Source: Grammothele lineata (taxonomy: Eukaryota > Basidiomycota > Agaricomycetes > Polyporales > Polyporaceae). Taken from it: 64,000 nucleotides of DNA. Each line of letters opens with the position of its first letter. Position 1 is the first letter of the stretch. Of the stretch, positions 47,499 through 58,811 are shown in pieces. The position numbers and the translations under genes are program-made. The stretch is from positions 1-64,000 of the forward strand of contig NDFF03000325.1 of NCBI GenBank assembly GCA_002150815.3. Direction: 5' to 3'. The notes below the pieces were generated by a model. That model had not been told where the DNA came from, made no database searches, and saw only the letters and a list, made by a program, of their open reading frames with translations.

Positions 47499-47715
47499 TT
47501 GCGTGAGCTCGGGAAAGGCCCCGAGACTCACTAAGTCACTTAGTCTGTCACCTACTATGATATAACTAGGTTTCAGGGTTCTAACTTTGTTACACGCTGT
47601 TACCGGAGGGGCGTCGCGATAACAGCTGAGAACTCCGAGTCGTTTGATGAGCGATCTGAGCACTCACGGATGAAGGACTGTTAAGTAGGTACTTGTTCGA
47701 GGACAACTTCAACAG

Positions 47716-47745
47716 TCACGCGTGGCGTAAGACTGACGCGTGACG
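47716..47745. repeat. 9-bp inverted repeat containing two ACGCGT boxes
   Basis: GTCACGCGT and ACGCGTGAC are separated by 12 bases. Each contains ACGCGT, the core of the MluI cell-cycle box bound by MBF-type factors in other fungi. Function here is inference. Confidence 0.4.
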
Positions 47746-48808
47746 GTATACCGTTCGGCTGCTTGAACAACGGCTTACAACATTTAATATTCAGTGAATG
47801 ATCAGTGATGTATCTAGTCACGAATGAGCGCTAACGGCGAGCGACGCCCTCAGGGCAGGGCGGCTAACACACTTCTCTCGAACGACTCCGAGCAACCACC
47901 GTACATCAACAATTGCTGTTCCTCCATATACATCTTGTCTCGCCACAGCTCCACTAGCAGAGCCTCTCGATCAGAAATATGGCATTTGGTGGGCAACTCA
48001 ATCGTCAAACGGAGAAACGGACATTGCTTTACGATCTAATGACCTTTCCATACCGTCATACGGCGTCAGTCACCGTCATATGCATGGAGCTGCACAGCGG
48101 GACTGTACATGAGATTGATCCCCTTTCCCCGCATTCCGGCGCATATAATTGAATCTCTGTCCCATGCTTTGGGGTACTTCTGTCTCGTACTGCGAAGCGC
48201 CGAGCGTGAAGTAGTACTACCTGGAAAAGAAGTCCCAGCTACCTATTACTGTAAGGTACAAGGTACCTCCGGACCGCACAGGCTCCAACAGGCTCCACTT
48301 TCAGCCCCGGTAGAAGTTTGTGAGCTCGTGTGGGGTGTGTTCGATGCTACATATTGCGGAGAAGCGCTCTTGCAGCCTGAGAGCTATCTGGATCCGAACA
48401 GCGTATTTCTTCTAGGGCGACGAGGAGAAGGTGTCACCGGTATGTTGTTAGGATGTGTAGTAACGAGGATGTCTGAGAGGGAAGGTTTTTGGTGCCTTGA
48501 ACGGAGGACCATCATTTGACAATATGTGATCCGCCGTCATTCGGAACTCCACGATGTCCGAGAGAAGTTCTGGGAAGCGCACCGCGCACTGACGAGTTTA
48601 CTCTAGTCATAAGGCGACTAGAAGAACTTGGCGAGTGGTAGATGGGCCCGAGTGCTCTCTGGAACAAGTAGCCCTGACTCCTGGCAGTGTGTGTAGACAG
48701 TACTAGGCGGTGTCAATTTGCCGAAACGAGTACAGAAGTGGATGCCCGGAGCCGGGGTCGAACCCCGAGGGTCGGATAACGGACCGTACTGACCGGAAAG
48801 CCGAAGAG

Positions 48809-48832
48809 ATTCAGAAATTCAGAGAAATTCAG
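48809..48832. repeat. Short tandem repeat of AAATTCAGAG-like units
   Basis: Three near-identical ATTCAG-containing units in a row, next to the tRNA-half-like sequence. Confidence 0.5.
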
Positions 48833-49130
48833 ACCCGGTCGTGGCTCATTCCATAATGCCTCCAATAGGCCACACCAGCAGCGTCTTGGAAGACTAAAGC
48901 TCTAGTAGTTAACGGTGAGGGGCGGCAGTGTCCTGCGGCCATCTCTTCCTCGAATCTCCCCCCTCGTTCTGTCGCTACAATGTCCTCGAACCGTCAAGTC
49001 GGCGAAACTCGGCGCCGTCCTGTTGGTTTCGACCCCATGCGACCCCCTATTCCCATCAATAGCCTCGAGCTTGCCATGCTCGCCCCGGGACCCACAGAGC
49101 GAGACAACCGTCGCGAGTTCCATTTGACGG

Positions 49131-49138
49131 TATATTAA
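49131..49138 (+). promoter_or_regulatory. TATA-like box of BTB-8
   Basis: TATATTAA, 71 bp upstream of the BTB-8 ATG at 49202. Confidence 0.4.
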
Positions 49139-49201
49139 GCGAATGGGGAGTGTTCAATACCTTCTTGACTGCCATCACACCACCTTCCCCTCCGACTCAA
49201 C

Positions 49202-50241
49202 ATGGCCGCTACGGAGTACTCCCCTTTCGATACCGCGGACGCAAACGTATTCTCCCCCGAGGCGTTCGACTCCACGCGCTCCATGCTGAGCGGTGTATAC
49301 ACCACGACGTCGCTCCAGGATGTACAAGCTCCCTCTGTTCCAACGTTCCAGCCTTCAGGGAACGTAGCCCCGGATGCCACACTAGTCACCTCCGACGATG
49401 TGTCCTTTAATATACACCGCTCCCTCCTCGTCACCACCTCCGGAAACCGCTTTGCCGATCTATTCCACGGTGTCTGTGAGTCGTCGTCGATCCCCGTTCC
49501 CGAGTCCAGCCTCGTCATGGGCATCGTGCTACATGTCATATACGGTGTCCCGTACACCGCGGACTTCCCGACCCTCTCGACCATCGAGGACGCTATCCGC
49601 GCTTTAATCAAGTACGGTATCCCCGTGGGGTTTTTTGCCGTCCCGCCCCTCCCCCTTTACCAACTCCTCGCCTCCCATATTCCCTCCTTGCCTATCGAGG
49701 CGTACGCGCTCGCCGGGTGCTACGGCCTCGAAGACGTCGCCGTCGCCGCGTCCGCTCACCTTCTCGCGTTCGACATTTCGAACCTGTCGGACGATCTCGC
49801 GGTCAAGATGGGCCCTATCTACCTCCGTAGGCTGTGCGACCTTCACCAGACGCGGCTGGATACGCTCAAGAGGATCCTGCTGCGCCCACCTGCCCCGCAT
49901 GCAGTCGGCTGCACGCACGCCAAAGACGCGTGCCACGATACCAGCCAGGGGTGGGCCTCCACTGCTGCAGACATAGTGTGGACGGCCTCGCCTAGTGAGT
50001 CGTTCGGCGCATGTCTTATATGTCTGAATTCTAACCGTGTGGACAAACAGGTACCTCCACATATGCCATCCAGTCTGCGTTCGAGAAGATGGCGATGTCG
50101 ATGTCCTGCGCGGAGTGTCAGGACCTGATACGGTGCCGGACCGAAGATATCGTGCGCGAGTGGTCCAGCATAGGAGTAAGCTTTCATCTCAACTGCAACT
50201 CGGTTGCTCATAGGCACGCTCTTTGTCAGCGGACGATCTAA
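49202..50241 (+). CDS. BTB/POZ-like family protein, paralog BTB-8 (long-first-exon type)
   Basis: Exons 49202-49994, 50051-50175 and 50230-50241 join to 309 residues. Landmarks: FNIHRSLLVTTSGNRFADLF, IVLHVIYGVPY, ALIKYGIPV, YALAGCYGLEDVAVAASAHL and MGPIYLRRLCDLHQTRLDTL. It is the closest relative of BTB-4. The 125-nt exon carries MSCAECQDLI and ends SSIG where the others have a final Lys. The last acceptor is CTTTGTCAG, giving CGG ACG ATC TAA (RTI, stop). A later acceptor at 50258 would instead add about 87 unrelated residues, so the first is preferred by homology. Confidence 0.87.
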
Positions 50242-51485
50242 CGAGCTCGTTATTGCAGGCCACTGTAAACATGGGATTTTACCTTTCACGTAGCGGCGGT
50301 AGCAGGCGACGTGTTTCACGGAATGTTTCGTGTAGCTGCCTACTATCTCTTGCCTCCAGTCCTACGCCATATCTAATCTACTTTCATGCGAATGCTTTGA
50401 CGACAAACGAGCGCTACGCAAGTGTAGTAAGAGTCCCTCAAACTACCCGCGCCTCGATATGTATGACTCATCACGTTCGGTTCTGTGTTCTGCCAGGCTA
50501 CCCGCCGTATACATGCTCATGACCATCTCTTGTGGTTTGCTCTGCGAGAAAGACGGGCTTGGTTTGCACAGTTTACGTGCAGCCATAGCTGACTGAGCAA
50601 CGATGTGGCTATTTCACTCCGTGCCGACCCTAGATACACGCCCGACGAATCACGAGTCTGCCTCGGGGTCCTCGAAGCCCGACTCACGACGGAGGTTCAC
50701 ACAGCGCACTGTGCATGGTGCGCGGCGAGGGTGAGGACACGGCCCGTTTGCCCACTGGCACTACTAACCGTGGTCGCCCGGTCATGTTACAGGATTCAGC
50801 GGGCTCTGTTATAGTTAGCCACTGGAGCAGCGATGGAAGCCGGGGCGACGATATGCCCGGAGCGTGAACCCTAACTGCGCTGCCTTCCTAGCATTCGCTG
50901 CTCCTCAGATAGCGGCTTCGCGCGATCGTCGCTCGCTACACGACGGTGCGCTGTCGTTTGTCAGCAGCTCCAGCGTTGATCTCCCTTGAGGGAGCGGGGT
51001 CTGAAGTTATTTGGAGCTACTTGGCTTCATATAAGCAGGAGCCCCATAGTGCGATGACCCCCGGCACAGCTCGTCGTGGGCGCGACGCCAATGGATAACC
51101 TCCCACCCCCACAAAAGCCCGTCTAGCTGGTCAAGGACCCCAGACGACGGTAGACTGCAAAGAGCACGGCGAATCCTACAAAGAAGCAGCATCTACTGAA
51201 GCTCTCTGGGCTTGAGTTCACCACGCTCCCATTCACGAGGCTCGAACCGTTGTAAAGTCGCCGTTCATCTGCCACATTCGCTCTACCCTAAAGTTATAAT
51301 CTTCACCGTGAGTTCGTCCGCTCTCCTTCGACACGCACCATTGGCGGATGTTATCGCTCACGAGCCGCTGGGATAGCATGTGACTACTTCCGCCAAGTAC
51401 ATAAGGGCGGGAATAGACTGCGACTCAAGTTGGCAGGCTTCGACCGCGACTCTCTTCGACCGACCTGGCTGCTATTGCTGTCACC
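50242..51485. other. Spacer between BTB-8 and BTB-9
   Basis: About 1.24 kb. The frame that continues from the alternative BTB-8 acceptor to 50522 is not supported by homology. No other gene seen. Confidence 0.4.
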
Positions 51486-52599
51486 ATGTGTCCCGATGCT
51501 GCCCCCAAGCCCGATCTCGTCGCGGTATGCTAATCTGATCGCGGGAACTCATCGCGCACAGCTGACGCGGACGTTTCGTCCATTATCCCATCAGACTCCC
51601 CACCATGCCGAAAGCCCCCCGGATCTGTCCTTCGACTTCGGCCCCGCGTTCGAGGTGGGTGGCATGCGGCCCGACATAGTGCTCGTCGCGGAAGGCAGCA
51701 CCTGCTTCTACGCCCACAGCCGGATCCTCTTCGACGCCTCCTCGAACCGCTTCGGCGGCCTGCTCCCCGACGAGCCCGCTTTCGGGACCACGATCACCAT
51801 CCGGGGATCCACTGTCCAGTCCATCCGAGTCGCCCTCCATCTCATCTACAGCCTTCCGATCACAGGGGAGCCCCCACCCTCGTTAGAAGTCCTCGGGGAG
51901 ACGATGGCCGCGCTCGTCAAGCACGGCGTGTCCCTCGCTCCGCTCGTCGACACGGCCGACTCGCCTCTCTGCCGGCTCATCCTCGCGCACGCCCCTACGC
52001 GCCCTATCGAAGCCTACGCCCTCGCGGCCAAATACACACTCGAACCGGCCGCCATCTCCGCGTCGGCGCACCTCCTTGTGTACGACCTGACGGCACTCCC
52101 CGACGACGCCGTCCGCGACATGGGCGCGGGGTACTGCCGCAGGCTCTTCGCTCTGCAGCAGGAACGTCTAGCAGCGCTGCGACGGATCGTGCTCCTCCCC
52201 CCAGACAAGCACGCGTCCACGCCCGCCTGCGGCGAAGAGGGCTACTCGGAGCTCGTGAAGGCGTGGGAGTTCGCAGCGGCGGGACTCGTTTGGCAGGCTG
52301 CACCCGGTGAGCGATTACTACTACGTGCATGCGGAATCGGATTGCCGTAGCACGTTAACGATGTTCACTGCGTGTCCGTCGCGGGCGGTGCGACAGGGAT
52401 GTCCGTGCGCGAACTCCAGGCAGCCTTCTCGAGTGGAGGAGGCGGCGTTGCATGCCACGAATGTGGGCAGATGTTGCAGCGCCGAGTCGAAGAAGTCGGA
52501 CGCGAGTGGTCAGCTGTGAAGGTGAGTACGGCTGTTGTCTGTGGTATGTGCATGCCTCACCAGATACTGACGGCTCCATCGCGCTAGCGAACGATATAG
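51486..52599 (+). CDS. BTB/POZ-like family protein, paralog BTB-9 (39-nt-first-exon type)
   Basis: Exons 51486-51524, 51595-52306, 52397-52521 and 52588-52599 join to 295 residues. Exon 1 (39 nt) encodes MCPDAAPKPDLVA from an ATG in good context (TCACCATG). The domain starts PPDLSFDFGPAFEVGG, almost the same as in BTB-5, then FYAHSRILFDASSNRFGGLL, VALHLIYSLP, YALAAKYTLEPAAISASAHL and MGAGYCRRLFALQQERLAAL. The 125-nt exon has VACHECGQML. The last exon is CGA ACG ATA TAG (RTI, stop). It lies 2.28 kb start-to-start after BTB-8. Confidence 0.87.
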
Positions 52600-53289
52600 A
52601 GCAGATTTTTGGCTGGAGCCAGTGTGGTGATATCGTCTGACAAATTACGGCCGAGCAATGGATGGGACAATCGTTGTGGTGCTTGGATATCAGGTAAATT
52701 TGTTCTTACACAGAGGTTCTCGTTGGTACCAAAATGGTGGCTTGTGCGACTCACGTCCTGTTCAAATGACAACGAGGGAATAATACGTACGGCAAACACT
52801 ACGGCGCCTGGCGGATACTGATTGTTCATTCCGGCACGAGAACAAAGCATATCGATTGCATTTTCAAAGCATGGAAGAGCAGCGTACAACAAGAAGCCCG
52901 ATCTACAGTCCCACATAAAGCCCTCAAGAAGAGGACCCGCGACGCCCATCCGACGCGTCCGAGCCAGCGGAAGCCAAGAGCAGCGCCGGCGGCTCGACGA
53001 GCGAACATTGCTTTGTTCGCCTGCGCGAGCGCCGGCGTGCGGGGCACGGGAGACGCGCCTGCAGGGGGCGTGCGCAGAAGCGGTGGTGGTGCATCCTGGC
53101 CTGCTGTGCACTGTGACCACGCGGAAGACGAGTCACGTCAGTCAGCAGTCAGACGGAGATTCTGCCATCGGGGGCATACACTAGGCTGGGAGGGGAACGG
53201 CGGCGATACCCCGCGGAAGGGCGACGAGCACTGGTTTGGAGATGTGTCTCCTGTCGGTTCCGTGAGCGGTAGGATGATCACGTCGTGCG
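52600..53289. other. Tail-to-tail spacer between BTB-9 and UPF2
   Basis: About 690 bases between converging 3' ends, with no supported gene. Confidence 0.4.
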
Positions 53290-56200
53290 TTATCCAGCGA
53301 GGCGAATCTTGATAGGGCCCTGCCGGCTGCGGGACTCGAGCGCTACACGAGGAAGCTCGGTCAACAGTTGGCCTTGAGAAAGATACCCAGAAGACATACC
53401 CTTCAGCTCTTCGGCCTCCTCACGCTGCTCGTAGTTCAACACGAGCCGCTTAAGATGTTGTTGCTCGACCTTGTCCTGCATCTGCGCAGTACGTGTCTGA
53501 ACGGCCAGTGCTGACTCTGCTGGGATAGCGATCTGACGCGTCTGTTGCTTGTTCCCGCGCTTCGTGTACAACGTGAAGTTCATCACGTTGGGATCCTCAG
53601 CGCCCTCCGCACCAGCCTCGCCATCCTCGTCGATGTCCTCCGCCTTCGGCTTCTTGCGCACCACAGGCGGAGGCAAGGCGGTGTCCCAGAGCGCCAGAGC
53701 GGTCTTCTTATCGACCTTCCTGGACTCGGCGGACGTGTCAGTGACAAGCTTGGCAAGCTCCTTCGCAAAATCCGCGTCGTCTTCGTCGGTAGGACCGAGG
53801 TTCTCGTTTGTAGAGGACGACTTGAGCAGAACAGCCTCAGGGGAAGGCGCACGTTCGTCGATCTACGAAAGGAGTCAGTGAAAATGCAAATGCAACCTCT
53901 GTATCACGTACCGGAGAGTCGGGACCCAGATCCTCATCCTCCTCTTCCTCTCCCCGCTCCTTATCTTCGTCGTCGTCATCGCCGCCACTCTCTTCACCAC
54001 TATCGTCTCCTCCATCCCCAGCGTCTTCCAGTTGAACTGTGAACATCGAATGCATCAGGATCGATTGAGATGTATGACAGACAACGTACCTCCGGCATTC
54101 TGGAACGCCGTGTTGAACATCTCGTCGACCGCGATAGCGGCTTCTTCGAAAGTCTTGTACAGCACCAGCTTCGGTCTGACAGCCTGGACGTTCTCAGTGA
54201 GATACAGCACCATCAACAGCTTCAGCAACTCTACGCACCTCGAGCGAGTCCGAAAGCATAAATTCGACGTCCATCGGGAGTGGGTCCTTGCAGAGGACGT
54301 ACAGCTGGAAGAAGACGAGGAAGTTGTCCAGCTTCCGCTGCTGCGACCCACGGTCGAAGCACATCCCGCACGTGTCAAGGAGCACGCATACGAGTTGGAT
54401 CCGGAAAAAGTCGTCGGGCATGTCGATCGGGCATGACTGCCCTGGGAGCGGCCGCCCCTCAGCTGAAGGAAGCGCCCAGGTCGTTAGTGAGCGGACAGCT
54501 ACAAAGTGAGAGCGTCGAGACTTACGATGCCCAAAGGTAACGAGAGTCCAGAAAGTATCGAAGATGATACCAGAGCTGACCAATCGGTATATATACAACT
54601 CCCCTAGGAACTTGACTGACGCAATCCGCCGCTGGTTCATGCTGTATAGGTTTGTCTCGAGACCACGCCGGATATCTTCGAGAACCTGGTCCACAACGCC
54701 GATGGAGAACCCGGGATGGTAACGGTGTAGGTCGTACGTGAGCATAGCGAGGAGCGAGATGTGCCCGTATTTGATCTTCCACGGCTTCGTGAAGACCTTG
54801 TGCAGTGTGCGAAGTACCACCGGATCCGTCCAATCCAGCTTACGGAAGAGCTTGAAGACTTTATCGATGGTCTTCTTGGTGAGTACATCGTAAATGAGGT
54901 GACGGATGAAGAGTTCCATAGGCGTGCGCTCCTTGACCTGACGGGCCGCACGCTCGGGCGGGTTGCACTATATGCGTGTCAATATCCGTACATTTGGTAT
55001 CTGCTAAAGGGAAGGAAAGGCACCTGATAGTACGCATTCTCAAGCAGAAGCAACTGCCGCTGGTCAAAGTGCTGCATGCTCTGCTTGCGCCGCATGAGCT
55101 CGATCATCTTGCCAAACGGCTCTCTCGTGTCCTCGCTCCGGAGTAAGAAGCGCCCGCAACCCTCAAGGAGCATCGCGAGATTCTCGACGTTACACCCGGA
55201 GAAGTCATCGAGGCAAACCTTGAACATGTGGAGGATAACGTGCGGGGGGACGACGCGAAACTTGGTGAGGTTCGAGAGGAAGGTGATGTTGCGCATGCGG
55301 GTCTCAGATAGCTCCTTTACGACGTTCTTTTTGCGCTGCAGGTAACGGAACTCTTCGTCAAGCTGTCAAAGTACATTTTAGTCAGCCTGAGTTCCACTAC
55401 ATGCACTATGGAATTTGGGCATACCGCAGCGACGATCTCAGACCCCACGTCCGGCATGTAGCGATTGAGGATGGCGATGAGTCGGGAGTAATGAGGGAGC
55501 AGATCCGAGCGGTTCTTGGGGATCTGTGTCATAAACTTCACAAGACGCTTCCTTGCCGCCTTGGAGTTCAAGAACGCAAAGTCAACTGCCGCCTGGTCGA
55601 TAAGTGTCCGGTTTGTCGCGTCAGGGAGCCGGGCCAGCAACGCGGTGAGGAGCTGAGAAGGGCCTTGCGGTGCCATCTGGGGCGTGTTGGTAGGAGACTC
55701 TTTCGGCGTTCCGGGGGTGGGGGTTGGAACGCTTGAAGGGCCGTCAACGGCCTGGCCACGCGTACGCGCAGAAAGGAGATATAACTCACTCATCGACATC
55801 GTCACCATCTTCGCCGACAGCCTTCCCGTTGGCCGTTGCGTGTCCCTCCCCGTCGATCTTCATCTCCGCGAGCTCCTCCTCCAGCTTCCGTACCTCTTCC
55901 TCCACACGCTCTTTCTCTTGCCTCTCCTTTTCCTTGCCGTCGTCTTTCTCGTCGGTGTCGCCCTCGAGTCCAAGCACGCTGCGCGGGATGTAGTCTTTGA
56001 GATCGGGGATCTCTTCGAAGAAACGACGCTCTTCCTCGTCTTCCCATTTACCCCCGCCACCACTCATATCGTCGTCTCCGCCCAGAAGGCTGGATCCAGT
56101 GTTTGTACCGATCTGGATAGACTCCGATTTCTGCGAGGCGGTCTTGAGAGTCGGCATGGGCAAGTAGAGTTGCTCCGATAGGCTAAAGAACTGGATGAGA

Positions 56201-57467
56201 CGAAAGCTATGGTCACTTGCCTCGAAACCTGACAGACCTTTGACAGCTCGCGAGCAACTTTTCATAATTCTTAGTCATCTTCTCATACGCTTGCTGTCTA
56301 TCCTCGAAAATCTCTCCGGACCGGATATATGCTTCGTGATTCTTCCTGTCTTGTTCTTGTAGACGCTAATCACAGCTCAAAGACTGTTCCCAGACGTCGA
56401 GGAGGGTCGACTCACGTTGTGCTCGATAACCAGCTTCTTCGCGACATTATCAAAGTATCCCTCGCACATCTTCTTGAACCGGTCGCGAATCTCCTTCTCC
56501 ACTAGCTCGTCTGTTTCAGTGATCAGAGTAGGGAAGGCGCCATTGGTTTGTGTGGCTTCTTCGCTCGCAGTCTCGGAAAGTGTTCCCGCCTCAGAAGTTG
56601 CAGAAATTTGTTTTGAGGAAGAAGGGGGAACGATCCCAAGGTACGGTCGGGAGTATGACTTGAGGAATACGAGTAGGAGCGGTAGGGAAGAGAGCGATGG
56701 GTCGTTGGACAGCTACGGAGATTCGCATGAAGTAGGGCATAACGATAAAAGAAAAACACTCACCAAATCCCGCACGGCCTTCATGATCCACTCTCCGCCA
56801 CTCTTCTCCGGTCCATCCCTGATGATCCCAATAAGTGCGAGTTCTGCACAGATGCGCAGAACTGGGCGTTGGCGAGTGACACGAGCGGAATCCTCCTTTT
56901 CGCGTTGCTCCGGGGTAAGTGCGGCGAGCGCTGAGCGCAAGGGCGGTGCGATGGCAGCAGAGAGTAAGGAGATGAGAGCAGGGGTGAAAGTCTTCGGGAA
57001 CCGTCGGTGAAACGCAGAAATGATCTGTTTTCGCGCGCATATATTGGACTGAGATATCGCGGGGAGATGAAGGGACGCGATCCAGTGCTTACCTCGACGG
57101 CGCTCCATACGTCCTTCTCCGTCTTACATCGCGAAATGCCCTCCGCTACCGCGCCCACGATCTCGTCCACGTATTTCTCGAGCGAGAGAGAGTCGATATC
57201 TTTGAGGATTTGGTCCCGATTCTCAAGACCGGCGGACTGGCGGACGCGCTTGATGAGGGCGGTGTGCCGCTTGAGCGAAGAGTCGAGTGCCTTGGATGGC
57301 TCTGCACAGATTTCACGCGTTCAATATGTCGTCGCTGCCTACCCACTCAACCACGCACCTTTACCAGCCTGGTTTACATTGAGATCCTTGAGGGCGGCGC
57401 GCCTCATGCGACGTGCTTGCTCCTCGTCCACTTTGGGCTGTGTGGCTCCGTTTGCGGTCGGTTCCAT
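53290..57467 (-). CDS. UPF2: UPF2/NMD2, nonsense-mediated mRNA decay factor
   Basis: About a dozen or more exons, all minus strand. The start MEPTANGATQPKVDEEQARRM is at 57467; the first exons are 57359-57467, 57093-57301, 56764-57024 and 56415-56712. MIF4G-type helical repeats are visible in three blocks. The first includes SLKRHTALIKRVRQSAGLEN, the second NRTLIDQAAVDFAFLNSK and NRYMPDVGSEIVAA, and the third MELFIRHLIYDVLTKK and KYGHISLLAMLTYDLHRYHP. An acidic run (GEESGGDDDDEDKERGEEEE) follows, and the C-terminus carries NFTLYTKRGNKQQTRQIAIP and QMQDKVEQQHLKRLVLNYEQ. That is the UPF2 order. UPF2 bridges UPF3 at exon junct-bound mRNPs to the UPF1 helicase at a terminating ribosome. Exon joints in the middle (near 55.3-56.3 kb) were only partly checked. 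Confidence 0.92.
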
Positions 57468-58811
57468 ACCGGTGGACTAGACCAAGTCCAGGCGAGTTGA
57501 GGGAGACGCAGCGTGTGTCCACTGAGGAAGCAGATGCGCGAATGGTGGTCGATGGTAGGCGATAGGTGGTTGTGCAAAAGATTTGGCTTACATGGGAGTC
57601 TGAGTCGAGGACGGTGGCTCCGCTACCGCCACGGCCCCGGAACGGACCAGCCCGCCCCGCATGTCCGAGCGTCTCGCTCGTTCAACTACATACTCTTCCT
57701 TTGCTCTCCCCCTATCGACATAAATGTGGGTAAGGAACAACCACCATAAACAGCGTCCTTCATTCAAATTCGTTCTCCGGTAGCTATACCCGGCCGCGGG
57801 GGCAGGACGTCGTACCAAGTCCGACCAGTACGTCTTTCGATCGCGTTGCTCACTGCTCAGGAAACTGAACTTGCCACTGTTGTAGAGACACATCAGTCAT
57901 ATGCACCCACGTATAAAACGCCATGTTTCTAACGTCTTAAAGAGATTCTCGTAATCGGAGAGTCCGAATTACCTGGCTCGTCGTTCATTCTGCTTTCAAA
58001 AGACCTCGCCATCGTCCAGCGTATAGATATTTTTTTGCGTAAACCGAAGTCTTGATGTACGTTCGCTCCATGTGCGCGCCGAGCAAATGCCTTTAGCTGA
58101 TCAGTTCGCTACTGGCAGATGTCGGCGAACGCTGACAAATACACGCTCATCTCACGGCTTGTCAAGCCGCGATCTGCGTCAGACTGGCTCACCATCTCAA
58201 TAGGACGGAGGCTGGCCGAATGGAAGGAACCGTACCGGTCGCAGTGCGCCGCACTGGAGCCGCCGCATACTTGGGACCCGTGATGATCATAGGGTGCTTT
58301 TCCTCCGCGGGCCGAAGGCGACGGCTCGGTAGCTGTGCACCCAATGTGCTCCTATTCCTAGGTCCAAGGTATAGTATCCGGCCCACCGACTTCTCAGATG
58401 TTCGCAACGGCTTAAGATATGTGCTGATCAGACAATCTTCAGCTAGACTACTTCTGCTTCCGTTACATTTGCTACGGTCTCAGTTCGAAAAGCGCAATCA
58501 CTTGTTCCCGCGCCCACATTCCGCATGAGCATACGAGGGCGCGCAAAGCGCCCGCCTGCCACTGACGTCGGCACCAATGGGCGCTTCAAGATTCAACTCC
58601 GAGGGACATATCCGGACCCGGCGTCAGACTGTTCTTGGGAATCGAAGCAGTGTTCCTCAGCGCCACGTCCTTTGCTCCCGCCATATATGACGGTGGAGGT
58701 TAGCGGTCGGTGCTCGTCCTCCACAGATATTCCTATCACCGACCCGTCTCATACTCTTGTTGCAGCGCACGCTTCACTCTCCCTCTATTTGTATTAGCAA
58801 TACCGAGCGTC
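57468..58811. other. Divergent promoter region between UPF2 and the P450
   Basis: About 1.34 kb separating two genes transcribed away from each other. No gene or strong motif seen. Confidence 0.4.

Larger units (their letters stand above)
46818..49201. other. 2.4 kb gene-poor stretch
   Basis: Upstream of velvet gene 2 (minus) and BTB-8 (plus), so it carries two divergent promoters. It contains two short perfect inverted repeats (47477-47498 and 47716-47745), a tRNA-half-like stretch near 48.74-48.80 kb and a short tandem repeat at 48809-48832. The longest frame (48109-48519, 136 codons) has no family resemblance and I leave it uncalled. Confidence 0.35.

Noticed and set aside
48109..48519. 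136-codon plus-strand frame between velvet gene 2 and BTB-8
   Set aside because: An ATG start and fair composition, but no recognisable motif, intron pattern or relation to neighbouring genes. Compatible with chance.
48741..48800. Functional tRNA gene
   Set aside because: Only a 3'-half-like sequence is present. The T-stem does not pair across five bases and no matching 5' acceptor strand exists nearby.
50259..50522. 87-residue C-terminal extension of BTB-8 through a later acceptor
   Set aside because: The earlier acceptor at 50229 gives the RTI end seen in all the other paralogs. The extension has no similarity to any copy.
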